From Zoogloeaceae bacterium (lineage in GTDB: Bacteria; Pseudomonadota; Gammaproteobacteria; Burkholderiales; Rhodocyclaceae), in the NCBI GenBank assembly GCA_031281985.1, contig JAITEO010000201.1:1-5042 (forward strand): a stretch of 5,042 nt of DNA, in the 5' to 3' direction. Positions 1 through 5,042 of this stretch are shown piece after piece. The position numbers were made by a program, and so were the translations under genes. How positions within the stretch are numbered: the stretch's first letter is position 1; every line of letters begins with the position of its first letter. Below the pieces are notes generated by a model. That model was not told where the DNA came from. It did not search any database and saw only the letters and a program-made list of their open reading frames with translations.

Positions 1-330
1 CCCATCGACGGGCTGTGCGTGCGCATCGGCGCGATGCGCTGTCACGCGCAGGCGCTCACCATCAAGCTGAAAAGGGACGTGCCGCTGGATGAACTGAGCG
101 GCATCATCAGCGAGGCCAATCCCTGGGTGAAGGTGGTGCCCAACGAGCGGGAGAGAAGCGAACGCGAACTCACGCCCGCCGCCGTGACCGGCACGCTCGA
201 TGTCCCTGTCGGAAGGCTGCGCAAGCTCGCGATGGGCGCGGAATACCTTGCCGCCTTCACCTGCGGCGACCAGCTTCTCTGGGGCGCGGCGGAACCCCTG
301 CGGCGGATGCTGGGTATTCTGCTGGACTAG
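1..330 (+). CDS. asd: Aspartate-semialdehyde dehydrogenase, C-terminal part (5' end outside window)
   Basis: Asd makes L-aspartate-4-semialdehyde from L-aspartyl-4-phosphate with NADPH, in the cytoplasm, at the branch point to lysine/diaminopimelate, threonine, methionine and isoleucine. The frame is open from the first base and gives 109 codons before a TAG stop. The segment [16 protein letters not shown] matches the family's active-site block: the Arg at window codon 8 and the His at codon 15 are seven residues apart, as are R267 and H274 of E. coli Asd (substrate-binding Arg and catalytic base). The later motifs [29 protein letters not shown] and [16 protein letters not shown] are also typical of the long beta/gammaproteobacterial Asd. 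About 260 residues, including the catalytic cysteine and the NADP-binding domain, should lie upstream. No convincing terminator follows the stop. Recognised from remembered family motifs, not a search. Confidence 0.95.
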   Translation, partial: PIDGLCVRIGAMRCHAQALTIKLKRDVPLDELSGIISEANPWVKVVPNERERSERELTPAAVTGTLDVPVGRLRKLAMGAEYLAAFTCGDQLLWGAAEPLRRMLGILLD

Positions 331-411
331 AAAGAACGAGACCACGAAAAAGTGCCGGACGCGTACACACAGGAACAAAAAAACACAAGGTTCTTGGGAC
401 ATTGTAGTTTT

Positions 412-441
412 TTTACATTTTTCTGGTCTATTTCGTACTTT
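412..441 (+). promoter_or_regulatory. Candidate sigma-70-type promoter ahead of the fimV pair
   Basis: TTTACA at 412-417 matches the -35 consensus at five of six positions. After 18 bases, TACTTT at 436-441 matches the -10 at three of six, including the important first T, second A and last T. It lies in the most AT-rich part of the window, just after a run of seven T, and about 100 bases upstream of the first fimV-like start. The -10 is poor, and another pairing (TTGCGC 457-462 with TATTTT 480-485, 17-base spacer, four of six at each) is equally possible. That a promoter lies between 390 and 490 is more certain than which hexamers it uses. Confidence 0.3.
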
Positions 442-472
442 AGACGTAAGATTAGCTTGCGCGTCTAAGTGC
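435..472 (+). promoter_or_regulatory. Bulged inverted repeat (hairpin or operator) in the fimV leader
   Basis: The left arm GTACTTTAGACG (435-446) pairs with the right arm CGTCTAAGTGC (462-472). The stem has 11 pairs, one of them G-U, with a single bulged T in the left arm and a 15-base interval. Within the interval AAG (448-450) can pair with CTT (456-458). No T-run follows the right arm directly, so it does not look like an intrinsic terminator. It overlaps the candidate -10 and sits 67 bases before the first fimV-like start, so it could be a two-fold operator in DNA or a structure in the mRNA leader. Its function is unknown. Confidence 0.45.
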
Positions 473-525
473 ATGATGTTATTTTAAAAAACCTGTTCAG
501 TCGCGTATGGTGACAACATGAAGCC

Positions 526-541
526 GGGGGGTGGCAACGTG
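526..541 (+). promoter_or_regulatory. Ribosome binding site deciding the GTG start at 539
   Basis: The G-run ending in GGTGG at 526-534 can pair, allowing G-U, with the 16S 3' end (complement GGAGGTG) and lies four bases before GTG 539. An ATG 21 bases upstream in the same frame (518) has a shorter GGTGA (509-513) at the same spacing. The GTG site is preferred because its pairing is longer and because it has the same layout as the next gene's site (GGTGacagc then GTG). Choosing ATG 518 would add only seven residues (MKPGGGN), encoded mostly by the ribosome binding site itself. Confidence 0.5.
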
Positions 542-1819
542 AATAAAAAATTTGCATTGTTTGACAGGACGCGTGTCGCGTTCTGGGCTGCAACGGCAGG
601 GCTGTTTCTGACGCCCGCTGCCGTACACGCAGCGGGAATGGAGGGGATTACCGTTTATTCCATGCTGGGGCAGCCCTTGCGCGCCGAGATCAAGGTGACG
701 GCCGCGCCGGACGAGTTGACCGGCATGAACGCGCATCTCGCGCCGCGCGACAGCTTCGCGCATACCGGCGTGTCCTACAGCAGCGTATTGAGCGATTTCA
801 AATTCGAGTTGGAAAAAAGCGCCACCGGCGCGGTAATTCGGGTGACCAGCCATGCGCCGGTCAATGAACCGTATCTGGACTTCCTGGTCGAGTTGAGCTG
901 GCCGTCCGGCCGCCTGACGCGCGGCTATACCGTTTTGCTGGATCCGCCGGAAGTGGCTTCGCAATCGCTCTACCGGCAGGCGACCGTGGCGCCCAGTGCG
1001 CCCAAGCCGGTCGTGGAAGCGCCTGCCGCCGCGGAAGAAAAGCCCGCCGCCGATGATGCCGACACTGCGGTGGCGGCAAGCGAGGGAGAAGGCGAGGCGA
1101 AGGGGGACAAGACGGCGGCGAGCGATTCCGGCAAGACAGAGACTGCCGAGTCCGTGGGCGAGCATGTGGTGAAATCGGGAGAAACCCTGCAACGCATTGC
1201 GCGCGCCAACCTGTCGGCGGGCGTGACCATCGAGCAGATGTTGGCGGCGCTGTATCGCAACAATCCGGAAGCCTTTTCGGGCAACAACATGAACCGTCTG
1301 CGGGCGGGCGCCGTTTTGAAAATCCCGTCCGCGGAGGCGGCAGCCAGTATTTCCCAGACGGAAGCCAAGCAGGTCTTTCAAGCGCAGACCGTCGCCTGGC
1401 GCAATTACCGCAACCGCTTGGCGGCAGCGGCCGGGAGCACGGTGGCAGGTGCGGGAAGCCGCTCGGTTTCCGGAACGGTCAGCAGCACCAGCGTGGAAAA
1501 CACGTCGCCCGTCGAATCGGGTGACACGGTGCGTGTTTCGCGCAGCAACCAGAGTGCTGGCGCAGCCGGCGTGACCGAAGAAGATCTGGTGGCGTTCGAC
1601 CGGAGTTTGCAGGAATCCAGGGAGCGTGTGGAAGCCTTGGAGAAAATCGTGGCGGATCTGAAAAAACTTCTGGAAATGAAAGATCAGGGGATTAACGATC
1701 TGCAAAAGCAACTGGACTCTGCTTCGCCCGCAGGTGCGCCCGCCAGGGCCAGACCGGAGAGACAGCAGCGTTCCGATTCAACCAACTTCACTGATTACGG
1801 CCAAGGGGTGACAGCGTGA
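539..1819 (+). CDS. Short FimV-like periplasmic LysM protein, no membrane anchor (first of a tandem pair)
   Basis: A 426-residue exported protein from GTG 539 (433 if ATG 518 is used). Residues 1-32 form a signal peptide: KK and RTR, a hydrophobic core, then a VHAA cleavage region. Residues 33-138 are the FimV N-terminal domain (EGITVYSMLGQPLRAEI; ELSWPSGRL; LLDPP). A 70-residue Ala/Glu/Lys-rich linker follows. Residues 208-263 are the FimV-type LysM (HVVKSGETLQRIA ... RLRAGAVLKIP), which should bind peptidoglycan. At 280-298 comes FQAQTVAWRNYRNRLAAAA, a segment I recall after LysM in other FimV proteins. A Ser/Thr-rich stretch and a coiled coil (about 345-394) precede a polar tail. Full-length FimV is commonly 700-1000 residues; this copy has no transmembrane helix, TPR-like part or C-terminal FimV domain, yet it ends cleanly without a visible frameshift. 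It overlaps the full-length fimV by 4 bases, so the two are probably co-translated. Likely a wall-bound partner or competitor of FimV; this role is inferred. Confidence 0.85.
   Translation: MNKKFALFDRTRVAFWAATAGLFLTPAAVHAAGMEGITVYSMLGQPLRAEIKVTAAPDELTGMNAHLAPRDSFAHTGVSYSSVLSDFKFELEKSATGAVIRVTSHAPVNEPYLDFLVELSWPSGRLTRGYTVLLDPPEVASQSLYRQATVAPSAPKPVVEAPAAAEEKPAADDADTAVAASEGEGEAKGDKTAASDSGKTETAESVGEHVVKSGETLQRIARANLSAGVTIEQMLAALYRNNPEAFSGNNMNRLRAGAVLKIPSAEAAASISQTEAKQVFQAQTVAWRNYRNRLAAAAGSTVAGAGSRSVSGTVSSTSVENTSPVESGDTVRVSRSNQSAGAAGVTEEDLVAFDRSLQESRERVEALEKIVADLKKLLEMKDQGINDLQKQLDSASPAGAPARARPERQQRSDSTNFTDYGQGVTA
663..687 (+). repeat. 25-base direct repeat, copy 1 (fimV paralogue identity tract)
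   Basis: This tract is identical to 1940-1964 and encodes the LGQPLRAE part of the FimV N-terminal domain in both genes. The copies are 1277 bases apart and in the same codon register of their genes. The identity includes every third codon position. Confidence 0.9.
1803..1818 (+). promoter_or_regulatory. Ribosome binding site and 4-base stop/start overlap of the fimV pair
   Basis: AAGGGGTGA at 1803-1811 is a good Shine-Dalgarno sequence four bases before the GTG start at 1816. The stop of the upstream gene (TGA 1817-1819) overlaps that start as GTGA, the classic layout for translational coupling. Nearby in-frame ATG codons (1825, 1840) are less well placed, and using them would shorten the signal peptide's n-region. 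Confidence 0.75.
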
Positions 1820-4728
1820 AGAAAATGAACCTTTCCTCGATGAAGCGTTATGTCATGGCGATTGCCGTGGCGTCTGGTGTGTTGCTGGCTCCGCAGTGGG
1901 CTTGTGCGGCGGGGTTGCAGGGCATTACCGTGTATTCCGTGCTGGGGCAGCCCTTGCGCGCCGAAATCCAGGTTTCGGCGGCAAAGGACGAGCGGATCGG
2001 CATGACGGCGTATCTGGCTTCCAGGGCTGCTTTTTCCCAGGCGGGGTTGCGGTATTCCTCGACCTTGCAGCAACTGCGTTTTGAACTGGAAAACAGGGCG
2101 AGCGGCCCCGTGATCAAGGTGACTTCCGTGGGGCCGATCAACGATCCCTTCGTGCAGTTCCTGCTGGAATTGAGCTGGCCTGCCGGACGGGTGAGCCGCG
2201 AATACACTTTCCTCATCGATCCGCCGCCGGATGTGCGGGCGTCTCCTGCCGTGACGGTGCGGACAGCGCCGCAACCGGCAAAAGAAGCGGAAGCGACGGA
2301 TGACGCGCCAGTTGCCGCGCCGACTGCCGCGCCGCAGCCGGCTACCCAAACGCCCGCGCTGCCGGCTGCGGGAGAATACGTGGTCAAGCCGGGTGAAACC
2401 CTGTATCGCGTCGCGCGCGCGCACCGTTACCCTGGCGTGACGCAGGAGCAGATGCAACTGGCGATTTACCTGCGCAATCCGGGCGCATTCGATGGCGCGA
2501 TTACCCGTCTGCGCGCGGGTGCGGTGTTGCAGATTCCGCCCGTGGAAGAAGTCCGGACCATTCCGGTAAGTCCGCGCCGGACCCGTGCGGGGGATTCCGG
2601 CACCTCGGTCAGGCCGCGTACCGAGCCATTGGCGCGTGCGGACGATGGCCCAAAAAAAAAGCCCGTAGTATCGGCGAGCGAGGTGAGAAAGCGTGAACAA
2701 GAACTCAAGAAGTATCAAGCGCAAGCAGACCAACTGGAAAAAAATGTAGAAGAACTGCAACGGCAACTGGAACAAAAAAACCAGAACATGGCCGAAATGC
2801 AGGAGCAGGTGAAAGCGGCACAACAAGCCAAAGCGGCGGAACAAGCGCCTGCTACGGATACTGCTCCTCCCCCTGTTACTACGGAAGCGCCGCCGGTCGT
2901 TGCGCCGCCCGCGCCGCCGCCCGTCATCGAAGCGCCGCCCATTCCGGGTGCGCCGCCCATCCCGGATGATGCGCCCGCTCCGGATGTTCCGGTCGTTCCG
3001 GAGCAACCGCCGGAAGCGCCGCCGGTCATCGATATCGATGAACCGGCAATGCAGGACCCGCCGCCCGTGCCACCGGAACTTCCCGCGACGCCGCCCGCGA
3101 CGCCGTCTTCTCCTCCCCCTGAACTGGATGCGCCGGATGCCGCGGATGGCGGCATGGGCTTGTTGGTCTGGATAGGCGGAGGGGTCGTTCTCTTGTTGGT
3201 TGTGTTGGGCGGCGTGTTTTTCCTGCGTCGTCGCAAACCCTCCGGCAATACGACGGTCGCCGTGAGCGCGTTCGACAAGCCGCTCCCCGAGGAAGGGCTG
3301 TCGACGCTGGGGCCGAATTCGGTATTCCAGGAAACGCGCGGCCAGACGGTGGATACGGAAAATCCCGCCGCGCCGCTGACGCATTCCGGGTTCACGCAGG
3401 GACATGGCATCGATACGGGCGACGAGGTCGATCCCGTCGAGGAAGCCGATGTCTACATTGCCTATGGACGCGACGAACAGGCGCTGGAAATCCTGCTGGA
3501 CGCCCTGCAGAAGAACCCGCACCGCACCGCCATCCATGCCAAGCTGCTGGAAATCTATGCCAATAGAAAGAGCATCCAGCAGTTCGACACGCTGGCCTCC
3601 GAACTCTATGCACAAACGGGAGGACAGGGCGTGGACTGGGAAAGGGCCGTTGCCCTGGGACGTGTCCTGGAACCCGGCAATCCGTTGTATGGCGGCGGCG
3701 CGGACGCGTCGTCGGCAAAACCCGCCTCGCTGGATTTCAGTCTCGCGCCTGCGGATGCGGAAGCGGACATGGAAGCGGAAACGCCCTCGCGTCCGCTGGA
3801 AGATGACGCCGCGGGCTTTGCCAGCGTGACCGACCCGGTGGGCATCGTCTTCTCGCCCACGCAATCCGCGCCCTCCCTGCCCGAGGCGGAGGACGATCCC
3901 CTGCTTTCCCTGTTGCAGGAAGAATCCGTCACGGGCGCGGATGCGGACATGGAACTGATGCGGCAGGAAACGGGGGCGATCCCGACTTCCGCTCCGGCTC
4001 CAACTCCAACTCCGGCGGCGATGAAAGAACCGGCGGAAACGCCGTTGCCTACGCTGCCTGCCCGTGAGCCGGTGGATGAACAGACGGCAACGACGGTGGT
4101 CGATGCGCCGACGGATATGGATCTGGACGTGGGACAGGAAGAAGCGCCCGACGTGCCGACATTGCCGCCGGATGCGCCCGTGTTCGCGCCAGCGGCGGAT
4201 GCGGGACAGAAGAGCCTGGTCGATTTCGATCTGGATGTGCCCAGTGAGGTCAGCGCGCGCCAGCGGGAAAAGGAAATGGGCGAGAGCGATGTCATGGCGG
4301 CCACCGCCTTCATGACGGTCGAGCCGGATGACGACATGGAATTCAATGTCGAACTGACGGAATCGACCATCCTGGGCGCCGCGGGCGGTTCGGGCTTCGA
4401 CCTTTCGGGACTCGATCTGGAACTGGGACGTCAGGAGCAACAGGCCGCGGCGGAAAAACCCGCGCCTGCACCTACGCCCGTACCTGCGCCCACACCCGCG
4501 CCCACACCCGCGCCTGCGCCCATCGCGCCCGCGCCCGTGGAGGCAGAGGAAGACGGCGATGTGGTCGACGCGCGCCGCGACGAAGTCAATACCAAGCTCG
4601 ATCTTGCCAAGGCCTATGAAGAAATGGGCGATTTGGAAGGCGCGCGGGAATTGCTGAATGAAGTCGTCAGCGAAGGCGCGCCCGATCAGGTGGCGGCGGC
4701 GCGGGAGATGTTGAAGAACATCCAGTAA
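1816..4728 (+). CDS. fimV: Full-length FimV, peptidoglycan-binding inner-membrane polar hub protein
   Basis: A 970-residue protein from a GTG start. In order: signal peptide (1-32, cleaved near WACAA/G); FimV N-terminal domain (33-137, QGITVYSVLGQPLRAEI); Pro/Ala linker; LysM (187-241, YVVKPGETLYRVA ... RLRAGAVLQIP); coiled coil (about 288-341); proline-rich spacer (345-440); one transmembrane helix (448-470) followed by RRRK, so the N-part is periplasmic and the C-part cytoplasmic; TPR-like segment (537-603, DPVEEADVYIAYGRDEQALEIL ... AIHAKLLEIYA); acidic low-complexity region (about 638-870) with repeated FDLD-like motifs; Pro/Ala/Thr run (882-908); and the FimV C-terminal domain (916-970, TKLDLAKAYEEMGDLEGARELLNEV). 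In Pseudomonas and Vibrio (HubP), such proteins organise cell poles, type IV pili, twitching and cAMP or chemotaxis factors. Unlike the upstream paralogue it lacks the FQAQ...YRNRLA segment after LysM. It is coupled to that paralogue and ended by a strong terminator. Confidence 0.95.
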   Translation: MKKMNLSSMKRYVMAIAVASGVLLAPQWACAAGLQGITVYSVLGQPLRAEIQVSAAKDERIGMTAYLASRAAFSQAGLRYSSTLQQLRFELENRASGPVIKVTSVGPINDPFVQFLLELSWPAGRVSREYTFLIDPPPDVRASPAVTVRTAPQPAKEAEATDDAPVAAPTAAPQPATQTPALPAAGEYVVKPGETLYRVARAHRYPGVTQEQMQLAIYLRNPGAFDGAITRLRAGAVLQIPPVEEVRTIPVSPRRTRAGDSGTSVRPRTEPLARADDGPKKKPVVSASEVRKREQELKKYQAQADQLEKNVEELQRQLEQKNQNMAEMQEQVKAAQQAKAAEQAPATDTAPPPVTTEAPPVVAPPAPPPVIEAPPIPGAPPIPDDAPAPDVPVVPEQPPEAPPVIDIDEPAMQDPPPVPPELPATPPATPSSPPPELDAPDAADGGMGLLVWIGGGVVLLLVVLGGVFFLRRRKPSGNTTVAVSAFDKPLPEEGLSTLGPNSVFQETRGQTVDTENPAAPLTHSGFTQGHGIDTGDEVDPVEEADVYIAYGRDEQALEILLDALQKNPHRTAIHAKLLEIYANRKSIQQFDTLASELYAQTGGQGVDWERAVALGRVLEPGNPLYGGGADASSAKPASLDFSLAPADAEADMEAETPSRPLEDDAAGFASVTDPVGIVFSPTQSAPSLPEAEDDPLLSLLQEESVTGADADMELMRQETGAIPTSAPAPTPTPAAMKEPAETPLPTLPAREPVDEQTATTVVDAPTDMDLDVGQEEAPDVPTLPPDAPVFAPAADAGQKSLVDFDLDVPSEVSARQREKEMGESDVMAATAFMTVEPDDDMEFNVELTESTILGAAGGSGFDLSGLDLELGRQEQQAAAEKPAPAPTPVPAPTPAPTPAPAPIAPAPVEAEEDGDVVDARRDEVNTKLDLAKAYEEMGDLEGARELLNEVVSEGAPDQVAAAREMLKNIQ
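1940..1964 (+). repeat. 25-base direct repeat, copy 2
   Basis: Identical to 663-687. It lies inside the FimV N-terminal domain coding region of the full-length gene. The flanking bases already differ on both sides (A versus G before, G versus A after). Confidence 0.9.
2652..2660 (+). repeat. A9 homopolymer in fimV between LysM and the coiled coil
   Basis: Nine consecutive A, part of codons CCA AAA AAA AAG for Pro-Lys-Lys-Lys at residues 279-282. Two A7 runs follow at 2738-2744 and 2774-2780. Such runs stand out in a GC-rich gene. Loss or gain of one A here leads to a stop within 2 to 12 codons. Confidence 0.85.
2932..3105 (+). repeat. Short tandem repeats coding the proline-rich periplasmic spacer
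   Basis: Two adjacent 18-base units at 2932-2949 and 2950-2967 (16 of 18 identical) encode APPIPG and APPIPD. Two perfect adjacent 12-base units, CCCGCGACGCCG, at 3082-3093 and 3094-3105 encode PATP twice. They lie in the Pro-rich segment (residues 345-440) just outside the membrane helix. Unit lengths are multiples of three, so copy number changes would alter spacer length without breaking the frame. Confidence 0.8.
4459..4539 (+). repeat. Pro-Ala-Thr repeat tract ahead of the FimV C-terminal domain
   Basis: The tract codes PAPAPTPVPAPTPAPTPAPAP and further Pro-Ala, residues 882-908. At the DNA level the 12-base unit GCGCCCACACCC occurs twice in perfect tandem (4486-4497 and 4498-4509), followed by a degenerate third unit. 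It probably forms a stiff, extended linker that sets the C-terminal domain apart from the acidic region, and its length could vary in frame between strains. Confidence 0.8.
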
Positions 4729-4747
4729 GCGTCCAGCGTGCAACAGG

Positions 4748-4787
4748 AAAGCCGCGTTCACCGAAAGGATGAACGCGGCTTTTTTTT
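4748..4787 (+). terminator. Rho-independent terminator after fimV
   Basis: AAAGCCGCGTTCA (4748-4760) pairs perfectly with TGAACGCGGCTTT (4770-4782), 13 pairs. The loop region CCGAAAGGA can add two C-G pairs closed by a GAAA tetraloop, with one bulged A at 4769. The right arm runs into eight T (4780-4787). It starts 19 bases after the fimV stop. The opposite strand offers only three T after its stem, so it looks one-directional. Confidence 0.95.
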
Positions 4788-4802
4788 GAAAGACATTTTG
4801 TG

Positions 4803-5042
4803 ATGCTGCATCCTGCCGCCCGCATCCTGATCTGGTTCATGCTGGCTGTGTTCCTGCAATGGGCTGCGCCGCTCCTGATGCTGTTGGCGGCCTTTGTCCT
4901 CCAGATTGCTGGCGCGCGCGTGCGCCAGCATTGGTGGCGGCTGTTCCTGCGCACCCGTCTGTTGTTGCTGGCGGTGTTCCTGGTGTTCGCCTATGGCGTG
5001 CCGGGCGAACCCTTGGGCGGGCTGGACTGGCTGCCTGGCGAT
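4803..5042 (+). CDS. Start of an unidentified hydrophobic membrane protein (3' end outside window)
   Basis: Open from ATG 4803 to the window end, 80 codons, no stop. An in-frame GTG at 4800 directly before the ATG is an alternative start, and no good Shine-Dalgarno is visible (only AAAGA around 4789-4793). The protein is strongly hydrophobic: residues 8-37 can form one long or two short membrane helices. A basic stretch follows (ARVRQHWWRLFLRTR, 38-52), then a second hydrophobic helix (53-65) ending in AYGVPGEPLGGLDWLPG. Arg-rich turns next to the helices suggest an inner-membrane protein. The hydrophobic-then-basic pattern faintly recalls EcfT/CbiQ-like membrane proteins, but I do not recognise it and assign no function. 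It starts 15 bases after the fimV terminator, so it must depend on read-through or on a promoter that I cannot see. Confidence 0.7.
   Translation, partial: MLHPAARILIWFMLAVFLQWAAPLLMLLAAFVLQIAGARVRQHWWRLFLRTRLLLLAVFLVFAYGVPGEPLGGLDWLPGD

Noticed and set aside
371..414. Intrinsic terminator for asd formed by AGGAAC (371-376) and GTTCTT (390-395) before the T-run at 408
   Set aside because: The stem is only six pairs with one wobble and a 13-base loop, and the T-run starts 12 bases after the stem. Too weak to call.
1790..1830. Frameshift fusion of the two fimV genes into one long protein at the overlap
   Set aside because: The second gene has its own Shine-Dalgarno, GTG start and signal peptide. 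A fusion would place a signal peptide inside the protein and duplicate both the N-terminal domain and LysM. A 4-base coupled overlap explains the layout better.
1816..1914. FimV as a lipoprotein because of the Cys at residue 30 near the cleavage site
   Set aside because: The residues before the Cys are APQWA, not a lipobox (L-A/S-G/A-C). FimV proteins use ordinary signal peptidase I cleavage, here after CAA before GLQG.
1795..4761. A 988-codon open frame on the - strand antiparallel to almost all of fimV, and a 404-codon one at 497-1711
   Set aside because: Both are extremely rich in Arg, His and Gly with no domain or signal, as expected for the reverse complement of GC-rich genes with codon bias. 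The + strand frames have full, recognisable domain architecture.
4667..4954. A 95-codon open frame on the - strand over the fimV end and the terminator
   Set aside because: It crosses the terminator stem and the start of the membrane-protein gene, its product is Arg/Ser/Cys-rich without any recognisable pattern, and it has no plausible ribosome site.

Overview
The window looks like a stretch of chromosome from a GC-rich proteobacterium, most likely a betaproteobacterium. The basis is the Asd C-terminus, which closely resembles the long beta/gammaproteobacterial Asd type, followed directly by fimV. As I recall it, asd-fimV is a common order in Betaproteobacteria, often with truA further on. 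No 16S or other taxonomic marker is present, so the assignment is an inference. Everything recognisable is on the + strand.

Layout: 1-330 is the last 109 codons of asd (aspartate-semialdehyde dehydrogenase), cut by the window edge. 331-538 is an intergenic region whose second half is strikingly AT-rich (32 % GC over 391-490). It holds a weak promoter candidate and a bulged inverted repeat at 435-472. 539-1819 encodes a short, exported FimV-like protein: signal peptide, FimV N-terminal domain, LysM and a coiled coil, with no membrane anchor and no cytoplasmic part. 1816-4728 overlaps it by 4 bases and encodes a full-length FimV: signal peptide, the same N-terminal domain, LysM, coiled coil, proline-rich spacer, one transmembrane helix, TPR-like segment, long acidic low-complexity region and the conserved FimV C-terminal domain. 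A strong intrinsic terminator (4748-4787) closes this two-gene unit. From 4803 to the window end runs the start of a hydrophobic membrane protein that I cannot name with confidence.

Full-length FimV/HubP-type proteins bind peptidoglycan in the periplasm through LysM and act inside the cell as polar organisers for type IV pili, twitching and signalling. Here that protein is made together with a soluble or wall-bound paralogue that carries only the periplasmic half. The two N-terminal domains are about 60 % identical by eye and share a perfect 25-base tract, which points to a tandem duplication. The proteins have since diverged: the short copy keeps a post-LysM segment (FQAQ...WRNYRNRLA) that the long copy lacks. 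This split tandem FimV pair is the most noteworthy feature of the window. I see no mobile element, CRISPR array, tRNA, rRNA or defence system.
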